Below are positions 1 to 4,646 of a stretch of DNA of 6,092 nt, piece by piece. Source of the DNA: a candidate division TM6 bacterium UASB124. Its GTDB lineage: Bacteria; Babelota; Babeliae; Babelales; RVW-14. The translations under genes and the position numbers were made by a program. The notes under the pieces were generated by a model. It was not told the DNA's origin and searched no databases. It saw only the letters and a program-made list of their open reading frames with translations. Position 1 is the first letter of the stretch, and every line of letters begins with the position of its first letter. The stretch covers positions 1-6,092 of the forward strand of contig CAMBZK010000072.1 in assembly GCA_945872225.1 (NCBI GenBank), given 5' to 3'.

Positions 1-206
1 ATTATCACACATAAAGTAGGGTCAACAGCTGCTTGATTTAAATCTAGGCTAGCATTTTTTACTTGATTCCCTTTTTTTACATGAGCTGGCAGCCTATTAT
101 TTCTTAAGGCCAGACCCTGCGGTTGTTTGGCTGCAACACCAGCAATAAACAAAAATTGAAGTATAAAACTAGCAACCAATGTTCGTTGTATATTTTTTAT
201 CATCAT
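1..206 (-). CDS. Partial gene: N-terminus of a probable GT2 paralogue with signal peptide
   Basis: This is the first 68 codons of a minus-strand gene whose 3' part lies beyond position 1. The start is an ATGATG doublet (206-204 and 203-201) behind an AGGAG motif at 214-210. The second ATG has the better spacing (6 nt against 3). Residues 1-4 and 7-8 contain K and R, residues 10-25 are hydrophobic, and AA-K at 25-27 is a plausible signal peptidase site. No catalytic domain is visible, so the product is inferred. Two similarities suggest a paralogue of the neighbouring GT2 proteins: it begins MMIKNI where the gene at 1419 begins MMIQNI, and the segment VKNASLDLNQAA followed by a cysteine matches LKNQPYDLNKAV followed by a cysteine in the adjacent upstream gene. 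It overlaps the 3' end of that gene by 38 nt in another frame and is probably co-transcribed and translationally coupled with it. It could instead be an unrelated secreted protein sharing only the leader. Confidence 0.65.
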   Translation of the reverse strand, partial: MMIKNIQRTLVASFILQFLFIAGVAAKQPQGLALRNNRLPAHVKKGNQVKNASLDLNQAAVDPTLCVI

Positions 207-1191
207 ATTCTCCTATTCTTTTTTTATGAGTCAGAGAAGTAATGCTAATGCGATCATATAACTTCTGCGACCGAAGATGTGCTGTACTTACTGCATTTAA
301 TGTACGCTTTACCTCGGATTTAGAAACAGAAATGGCATTCGTACAATTATAAATATAACTAATCGAAGGTACGTATTTACTATGCAAACCAGCCAATTCA
401 AGCATTGGATGCATCATAGCATGATCATTTGCGACAATATGAAATACCCCATTCATTCTAAAGGCATCAACATCCACTAGTTTAAAAAGCCACACATAAA
501 AAGTTCTCAACGGTGCTGGGGTATAGCCCATTTTTCGTATGTTTTTTTGCTGTTTAATAAATGGCATTAAATCCGGGCACATACTAGGTTTTCCAGCCGG
601 ATACCGCTTAAAATTACCATACGTTAGCCAGACATTTTTATCCTGATAGATGTTGTTATACATTGACAGTATGTGTTCATGCGGCAGCCAATCATCACCA
701 TCGAGTACCATACAGATATCGGTGCTCGGCAAAGTGTTAATATAGGTGTAGTCATTATAGCATCCGCCCTTATTTACATCATTGCGCACGATAGTTATTT
801 TGTCTTGATGCCCAACTTCTTTGGCAAATTTTTCTACCAAATCAGCTGTACCATCAACTGATGCATCATCAACATAAAGAATATGGTAATTGGCGTATTT
901 TTGAGTAAAAACAGACATTAAGTTTTTCTTATACCACGCCGCATTATTAAACGACTTAATAAAAAAAACAAAACGCAACTCAGCGGAATTAGCCTGATAC
1001 AATGAGGCAAGCGGCACTGTCTTAACACCGCTCCCAGAACGATCTTTAATGCACGCACGTATTTTCTCATTAGCTACAGCTTTATTCAAATCATATGGTT
1101 GGTTCTTCAAGTTATTTTTTAGAGACACATCAGGCAAATAAAAAGCATTAAGAAAAAGCAGTCCCCATAGCGCTATGCTACTATTTTTCAT
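169..1191 (-). CDS. Family 2 glycosyltransferase (GT-A fold), exported or membrane-anchored
   Basis: A 340-residue protein predicted to transfer a sugar from a nucleotide-sugar donor; donor and acceptor cannot be told from sequence. Residues 6-20 form a modest hydrophobic leader with a single lysine before it. The GT2 domain starts near residue 71 (ELRFVFFIKSFNN, first beta strand). YVDDAS at 106-111 is the nucleotide-binding acidic pair, followed by DGT, the usual GT2 signature. DGDDWL at 164-169 is the DXD-type metal and donor motif. AND at 254-256 lies where GT2 enzymes often carry the catalytic-base acid. It is clearly paralogous to the protein at 1419-2354 along the whole domain. The start codon follows a weak GGGA (1200-1197), and the next Met is at residue 92, so no better start exists. 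The last 15 or so residues overlap the next gene and have no counterpart in the paralogue; they may result from a shift in an A7 run (T7 at 219-225 on the plus strand). Fold is confident, substrate unknown. Confidence 0.9.
   Translation of the reverse strand: MKNSSIALWGLLFLNAFYLPDVSLKNNLKNQPYDLNKAVANEKIRACIKDRSGSGVKTVPLASLYQANSAELRFVFFIKSFNNAAWYKKNLMSVFTQKYANYHILYVDDASVDGTADLVEKFAKEVGHQDKITIVRNDVNKGGCYNDYTYINTLPSTDICMVLDGDDWLPHEHILSMYNNIYQDKNVWLTYGNFKRYPAGKPSMCPDLMPFIKQQKNIRKMGYTPAPLRTFYVWLFKLVDVDAFRMNGVFHIVANDHAMMHPMLELAGLHSKYVPSISYIYNCTNAISVSKSEVKRTLNAVSTAHLRSQKLYDRISITSLTHKKRIGEYDDKKYTTNIGC
210..214 (-). promoter_or_regulatory. Shine-Dalgarno site inside the upstream gene's 3' end
   Basis: AGGAG on the minus strand lies 6 nt before the second ATG (203-201) and only 3 nt before the first (206-204), favouring initiation at the second. 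It sits inside the last codons of the gene ending at 169, so ribosomes finishing that gene pass over it, which suggests translational coupling. Confidence 0.6.
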
Positions 1192-1418
1192 ATGTATCCC
1201 AAGCTAAGCGTTTATATATTTTATACCGCACCAGACGTATTTCATGACCCCTTATGTTAAAAATACGCCTCTGTACCATATAAAAAAATTATAGGGGCTA
1301 CAATATATGACACAGATTGCTTCTCATATTTTGACTCTAAAAATATGGCAAACTACTTTACTTGCGCTGGTGATATTGCTTAACCTGCAAAGCATTATTT
1401 CTCAATTTAATAGGTACT
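1192..1418. promoter_or_regulatory. Divergent intergenic region between two GT2 genes
   Basis: This 227-bp AT-rich gap must hold promoters for the divergent GT2 genes. TATAAAATATATAAA on the minus strand (about 1225-1211) could supply a -10 element for the leftward gene, and TATAAA at 1279-1284 one for the rightward transcript; neither has a convincing -35 box at standard spacing. CGTATTT (1236-1242) and AAATACG (1261-1267) form a 7-bp inverted repeat between the two candidates, extendable by CAT/ATG if a 4-nt bulge is allowed. A small hydrophobic ORF begins at 1307. Promoter assignments are tentative. Confidence 0.3.
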
Positions 1419-1465
1419 ATGATGATTCAAAATATTACACTACTTATATTGTTATTTTTTTTTAA
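1307..1465 (+). CDS. Possible 52-residue hydrophobic ORF upstream of and overlapping a GT2 gene
   Basis: An ATG at 1307 is preceded by AGGGG at 1293-1297 (9-nt gap) and opens a 52-codon frame ending at TAA 1463-1465. Residues 17-32 form one hydrophobic stretch, so it could be a small membrane protein, a leader peptide, or the remains of an older signal-peptide coding region. It overlaps the first 47 nt of the GT2 gene in another frame. A T9 run at 1455-1463 lies just at its stop: with eight Ts this frame would continue directly into the GT2 coding sequence, giving a protein with an extra N-terminal membrane segment. I do not recognise the sequence. Its reality is doubtful, since AT-rich DNA readily yields short hydrophobic ORFs, but the spacing to an SD-like motif keeps it worth listing. 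Confidence 0.28.
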   Translation: MTQIASHILTLKIWQTTLLALVILLNLQSIISQFNRYYDDSKYYTTYIVIFF

Positions 1466-2354
1466 TACGTTGCCCGCACGTATAAAAACAATTACCTCAC
1501 ACAAACACACGTCAGTAAAAAATAAAAACCATGTTAAAAAGATAGCCACAGCAACGGATGTTATCCCCTCGCCAATTTTTTATAAAAACATCAAACCAAC
1601 CGAAGAGCTACGCTTCGTATTCATTGTTCCTTCTTATAATAATGCACTCTATTGCCATAAAAACATTCTCTCCATGATCACCCAACATTATAAAAACTTT
1701 CACATAATATATATTGATGATGCGTCAACAGATGGCACAGCAACGCTTGTTGAAGGATTAATTCAAGAACACAACATGCAAGAACACATTACGTTAATCA
1801 AAAATGCCACCAGGCAAGGGATCATGGCAAACCGTTACAAGGCCGTTCACTTGTGCGAAAACACCGATATTTGTTTGGCACTTGATGGCGATGACTGGTT
1901 GCCCCACACCAATATTTTAACGCTGTTCAATAAAATTTATTCCGAGCCAGATGTTTGGGTTACCTACGGTCGTTATATTTCTTATCCGGAGCTACGAGAG
2001 GGCTATAGCTCATTTCCTGTTCCAAAAACAGTCTTAGAGCATAATAGCATTAGGCAGTACCCATGGTCATGCTCTCACTTAAAAACATTCCGCGCTTGGT
2101 TATTTAAACTTATTAATGTTGAAGACTTAAAAATGAATGGCGCTTTTATTCCAGCTGCAACTGATCTTGCCATGATGTTCCCCATGATAGAAATGGCACG
2201 ATATCATAGCTTTTTCGTCCGAGAGCTCACCTGTGTTTATAACAATGCCAACCCGCTTGGTGTTATCAAACAAAAGAATTCCATGCATTTTAAATGCAAT
2301 AAATACCTTCGCTCAAAAAAGCGGTACAGACCCTTAAAAGCATCTCCTTGTTAG
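1419..2354 (+). CDS. Family 2 glycosyltransferase (GT-A fold) with signal peptide
   Basis: A 311-residue paralogue of the GT2 at 169-1191, predicted to use a nucleotide-sugar donor. Residues 7-20 (TLLILLFFFNTLPA) form a short strong hydrophobic leader with an A-R junction that could be a cleavage site; a basic linker follows to residue 60. The catalytic domain begins at ELRFVFIVPSYNN (63-75). IDDASTDGT (99-107) is the GT2 nucleotide-binding signature, DGDDWLP (156-162) the DXD motif, and ATDLAMM (247-253) with D249 matches AND in the paralogue. KTFRAWLFKL (222-231) corresponds to RTFYVWLFKL there. The start is an ATGATG doublet after TAGG (1411-1414); the second ATG (1422) is spaced slightly better, and the doublet is shared with the partial gene at 1-206. 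The end (SKKRYRPLKASPC) is compact, unlike the extended tail of the paralogue. Convergent with the GT4 gene 11 bp downstream. Fold confident; sugar and acceptor unknown. Confidence 0.92.
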   Translation: MMIQNITLLILLFFFNTLPARIKTITSHKHTSVKNKNHVKKIATATDVIPSPIFYKNIKPTEELRFVFIVPSYNNALYCHKNILSMITQHYKNFHIIYIDDASTDGTATLVEGLIQEHNMQEHITLIKNATRQGIMANRYKAVHLCENTDICLALDGDDWLPHTNILTLFNKIYSEPDVWVTYGRYISYPELREGYSSFPVPKTVLEHNSIRQYPWSCSHLKTFRAWLFKLINVEDLKMNGAFIPAATDLAMMFPMIEMARYHSFFVRELTCVYNNANPLGVIKQKNSMHFKCNKYLRSKKRYRPLKASPC

Positions 2355-2365
2355 AAGCCCGCAGC

Positions 2366-3556
2366 TCATATTGCATACAAGCTTTTCATTTGAGCAAAAA
2401 TATATTCATTCGAAAAATGCTGATCAGCATATGTTTTTGCTCGTAACCCCATAGCTAAGCGCTCCACTGGATTATTCAAGAGCATCAGGCATTTTTTACA
2501 AAAATCATCAACGCTCCCGTTATCAAAAAGCAGCCCATTAAGGCCATCAACAATCACCCCCTCGACGCCGGTTCCCCGTGGACCAATGACTGGCCTGCCA
2601 AGCATATTTGCCTCAGCAAGTACCATGCCAAAGCCTTCGTGCTTGCTTGTGAGAACAACAATATCTGACTGCGCCAGGATGGCCGGAACATCACTGCGCA
2701 AGCCTAAAAATGAAATCTGCTTCGTTAGCCTTTTTTGCTGTACTAACTGCTCAATATGCTTTCGTGTTGGGCCATCACCAACAATCAGTACGCGGCATGG
2801 CTGCTTATATTTGTGTACTAATTTGTCAACCGCATCGATCAAAAGCGGGTAGTTTTTTGCTTTCAAATCATGGTACATATTGCCAACCATCGTAATGACG
2901 GGGGCGTCGTTATTATCAGGATTAACTGACTTTTGGGGCATATGCTGCCGCTGACGCAAAGCTACGTCATCAAAAAATGGTGGTGTAAAAACAACAGGAA
3001 CGCTCGCCTTTTTTGCCAACTTATCAACTAGAAACTTATCGACAACACACACCCCAGACAGATAACAATATTTATCAATGGGAAATGAGTATTGATAATG
3101 ATGCGTATAAAATAGCGGCAGCTTATGCTGTTTTATAACTGCATGCACGCCATGCAGCTCTTGCTGCATGTTGCAATGAACATGCGTTACCGCATGCTGC
3201 ACAATAATATTTTTAATAAATTGCTTAAACGCTCGTACTTTTACTGCTGATTTTTTGTCCTGAAACTTCCAACTGAAACAAGGAACACCGACTTGCTCAA
3301 GTGATTGCTTAATAGCAACACTCTCAGAAACCACAACAACAACAGGCAGTCCCTTACTTTTGAGAAATTGCGCGTAATTAAAAATATAGCGATCAAGGCC
3401 TGTTAACCCTTGATAGGAACCACCATAAAACGACGAAATTAAAAGCAGCGAAAATGGCGGTTTTTCTGCTGTTTCCCCCGCACGTCCAACAAAAAAAAGC
3501 ATCAAACAAACACTTGCTAGCATGAATACTTTTTTTATAGCACTTTTTTTAATCAT
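2366..3556 (-). CDS. Family 4 glycosyltransferase (GT-B fold) with signal peptide
   Basis: A 396-residue retaining-type glycosyltransferase of the GT4 class, which typically moves sugars from UDP-, GDP- or ADP-linked donors onto lipids, glycans or proteins. Residues 1-9 are strongly basic (K3, K4, K8, K9), residues 10-24 hydrophobic, and a cleavage site near A27-A30 is plausible. Domain I runs from about 35 to 190, with the usual N-terminal beta strand and a glycine-containing loop (GGSYQGLTGLDRY, 45-57). Domain II runs from about 219 to 395 with VGNMYHDLKAKNYPLL (224-239), LIVGDGP (257-263), a Leu-Gly-Leu strand (284-286), and the GT4 EX7E motif E307 to E315 (EGFGMVLAE), then GRPVIGPRGTGVEGVI, the donor-site loop. 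Length is normal for the family once the leader is removed. AGAGAGG at 3570-3564 lies 7 nt before the ATG. It is divergent from the HAD gene and convergent with the GT2 gene. The leader is the oddity, since most GT4 enzymes are cytosolic. Confidence 0.94.
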   Translation of the reverse strand: MIKKSAIKKVFMLASVCLMLFFVGRAGETAEKPPFSLLLISSFYGGSYQGLTGLDRYIFNYAQFLKSKGLPVVVVVSESVAIKQSLEQVGVPCFSWKFQDKKSAVKVRAFKQFIKNIIVQHAVTHVHCNMQQELHGVHAVIKQHKLPLFYTHHYQYSFPIDKYCYLSGVCVVDKFLVDKLAKKASVPVVFTPPFFDDVALRQRQHMPQKSVNPDNNDAPVITMVGNMYHDLKAKNYPLLIDAVDKLVHKYKQPCRVLIVGDGPTRKHIEQLVQQKRLTKQISFLGLRSDVPAILAQSDIVVLTSKHEGFGMVLAEANMLGRPVIGPRGTGVEGVIVDGLNGLLFDNGSVDDFCKKCLMLLNNPVERLAMGLRAKTYADQHFSNEYIFAQMKSLYAI

Positions 3557-3576
3557 TACTTTGCCTCTCTATGCAT

Positions 3577-3609
3577 CTTGGTTTGGCTATGGCACACTCA
3601 TGAACCAAG
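3577..3609. repeat. Inverted repeat in the divergent GT4/HAD intergenic region
   Basis: CTTGGTT (3577-3583) and AACCAAG (3603-3609) are perfect 7-bp inverted arms separated by 19 bp, inside the 96-bp gap between two divergent genes. The position suits an operator serving both promoters. A TATCAT at 3611-3616 could be a -10 box for the rightward gene, but no good -35 accompanies it. A 7-bp match of this kind can occur by chance, so the regulatory role is only suggested. Confidence 0.35.
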
Positions 3610-3652
3610 CTATCATACTGTTTTATTCGCTCAATAAAAAAGGAGCCCAACT

Positions 3653-4384
3653 ATGGCTTTTAAACAGCAGCCTAAGCATATTCTTACATGCGCAGTTCTT
3701 GCGCTCCTTGATACGAGCACTCTTAATGCTGGAACCATTGTGCCTCCCCCTATATTAAAAAAAGACCAACAATCCCAAGCAATAATCACCACGGTAAGTA
3801 GTGTCTGTGACGGCCTCGCCCATTACCCTGATTTAGGGCCAGATGATTTGGTTGTATGCGATCTTGATGAGACCTTGGTCAAGCACGAAAAACTATCTGA
3901 AGAATGGCTCAAAAAGCCGTTTCATGAACAGATAACTGAATGGAGATTTAGCTTAATCGATGATCGATTGCCAACTGTTTTTAAGCTATTGCATGAAAAG
4001 AACATTCCAGTTGTTGCACTCACCCACACGCGGACAGGCTCCTTTGAAAGTATTCCAAGCATGGAGCGCTGGCGCTTTGATATCGTCAATAGCCTTGGAT
4101 TGAAATTTAGCTTTGATGAAAAAAAGCACACCTTTCAGCTCACTAAAATGCCTAAGCCCTACCCAAGTTTTTTTAAGGGGATCATTTTGACGGCGCACCA
4201 ACCTAAAGGGCATGTCTTGCAGGCTTTTTTAAAGAAAACAAAAATGACCCCAAAGCGCATTCTGTTTTTTGATGATTTAAAAAGCAATATCGACCATGTG
4301 CATAAAACACTCGCCGGCACAACCCATCTGCACTGCTTTCATATTACCAATGAAGCAATTGCCACCATGCCTAAGGACATTTAA
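3653..4384 (+). CDS. Exported HAD-superfamily phosphatase-like protein (DUF2608-like)
   Basis: A 243-residue protein with the haloacid dehalogenase phosphohydrolase motifs in order. Motif I is VVCDLDETLV with nucleophile D70 and acid/base D72. Motif II is the threonine of ALTHTR (T124). Motif III is the lysine of QPKG (K185). Motif IV is the acid pair of FFDDLKSN (D207, D208). All predicted catalytic residues are present, so it is probably an active phosphatase; the substrate is unknown. The order and spacing, notably the late KG motif followed by an FFDD strand, resemble the DUF2608 family, which I recall from Chlamydia, Legionella and related intracellular bacteria. Residues 8-26 form a leader (basic K4 and K8, hydrophobic core, A26-G27 junction), so the enzyme should be exported. 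The ATG follows AGGAG at 3641-3645 with 7-nt spacing, a strong start. It is divergent from the GT4 gene and stands alone: a 262-bp repeat-containing gap separates it from the next gene. Confidence 0.9.
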   Translation: MAFKQQPKHILTCAVLALLDTSTLNAGTIVPPPILKKDQQSQAIITTVSSVCDGLAHYPDLGPDDLVVCDLDETLVKHEKLSEEWLKKPFHEQITEWRFSLIDDRLPTVFKLLHEKNIPVVALTHTRTGSFESIPSMERWRFDIVNSLGLKFSFDEKKHTFQLTKMPKPYPSFFKGIILTAHQPKGHVLQAFLKKTKMTPKRILFFDDLKSNIDHVHKTLAGTTHLHCFHITNEAIATMPKDI

Positions 4385-4445
4385 TGAATCATCTGAAGAC
4401 AGTTCAGTAATGCTGAAATGCGCTAAAGAAGATGTTGTTGGATTT

Positions 4446-4504
4446 CCCCGCTCAGCCTGAGCTTGTCGAATGGCGGAAGTCCGTTAGGACGAGAAAAAGC
4501 GGGG
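4446..4504 (-). repeat. Palindromic dispersed repeat, copy A (inverted orientation)
   Basis: This 59-bp unit begins with CCCCGCT (4446-4452) and ends with AGCGGGG (4498-4504), a 7-bp terminal inverted repeat. Read on the minus strand it shares its plan with copies B and C: a CCGCT end, a TTTCT stretch, an internal hairpin (GTCC TAAC GGAC), the core CATTCGACAAGCTCAGG, and a GAGCGG end. A second tight palindrome, GCTCAG C CTGAGC, lies at 4450-4462. It faces copy B, so the pair makes 26-bp arms (4448-4473 and 4557-4582) that match at 24 positions. Likely a REP-like or terminator-associated element; no ORF is in it. Confidence 0.75.
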
Positions 4505-4526
4505 AGGACAAAAATAAAGTATTGTA

Positions 4527-4582
4527 CCGCTCTTTCTTGGCCCTTCGGGCCGGCGCCCATTCGACAAGCTCAGGGGGAGCGG
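4527..4582 (+). repeat. Palindromic dispersed repeat, copy B
   Basis: A 56-bp unit bounded by CCGCTC (4527-4532) and GAGCGG (4577-4582). Inside it has the hairpin GGCCC TTC GGGCC (4539-4551) and the core CATTCGACAAGCTCAGG (4558-4574). It is related to copy A in inverse orientation and to copy C at 5896-5944. The internal hairpin differs in sequence from that of copy A (loop TTC against TAAC) while the stem is kept, which suggests that structure matters. The core resembles a TTCGACAAGCTCAG motif I recall as a dispersed intergenic repeat in varied bacterial genomes; this is from memory and not verified. Confidence 0.75.
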
Positions 4583-4604
4583 ATTAAGTTAGTCTCATGA
4601 TTAA

Positions 4605-4630
4605 AAATTCAATCATCGATGACTGAATTT
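4605..4630. promoter_or_regulatory. 26-bp near-perfect palindrome, candidate operator
   Basis: The sequence from AAATTCA to TGAATTT is a palindrome centred between 4617 and 4618 (TCATCGATGA), with 12 of 13 base pairs matching; the only mismatch is A4612 against C4623. It ends 5 bp before the AAGGAG ribosome site of the ATP-grasp-like gene. Having no spacer, it looks more like a site for a dimeric DNA-binding regulator than an RNA hairpin, though a transcript could fold there and mask the start. Length and symmetry make chance unlikely; function is inferred. Confidence 0.5.
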
Positions 4631-4635
4631 GGTAT

Positions 4636-4641
4636 AAGGAG
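4636..4641 (+). promoter_or_regulatory. Strong Shine-Dalgarno site fixing the start at 4647
   Basis: AAGGAG lies 5 nt before the ATG at 4647, and an in-frame TAA at 4635-4637 overlaps it, so no earlier start in this frame is possible. This settles the unusual N-terminus (no basic residue ahead of the hydrophobic core) as the real one unless the sequence has an indel. Confidence 0.75.
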
Positions 4642-4646
4642 CTCTG

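Noticed and set aside
673..861. Plus-strand 62-codon ORF opposite the first GT2
   Set aside because: It lies wholly antisense to the conserved DDAS-to-DGDD region, whose paralogy proves the minus-strand frame.
1410..1465. Similarity between the end of the 52-codon ORF (YYDDSKYYTTYI) and the tail of the first GT2 (EYDDKKYTTNI)
   Set aside because: Both are the same alternative frame read through the ATGATG starts of two related genes, so the match reflects paralogous leaders and not a shared peptide domain.
2586..2895. Two plus-strand ORFs opposite the GT4 C-terminal domain
   Set aside because: They are antisense shadows of the EX7E region; no ribosome sites and no recognisable protein features.
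3522..3758. Plus-strand 78-codon ORF with a signal-peptide-like start
   Set aside because: It is antisense to the GT4 leader (lysine codons AAA read as phenylalanine TTT on the other strand), has no Shine-Dalgarno site, and runs out of frame into the well-supported HAD gene.
3922..4213. Two minus-strand ORFs opposite the HAD gene
   Set aside because: They are antisense to the conserved HAD motifs and lack start signals.
4440..4585. GGATT on both sides of the A/B repeat pair, as a possible target-site duplication
   Set aside because: Five bases, partly overlapping the repeat end, are too short to tell from chance, and no transposase is present.
4597..4626. Mini-ORF MIKNSIIDD and an ATGATT/AATCAT stem upstream of the ATP-grasp-like gene
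   Set aside because: The ORF is nine codons, out of frame with the gene, without a ribosome site; the stem is weaker than the overlapping 26-bp palindrome.
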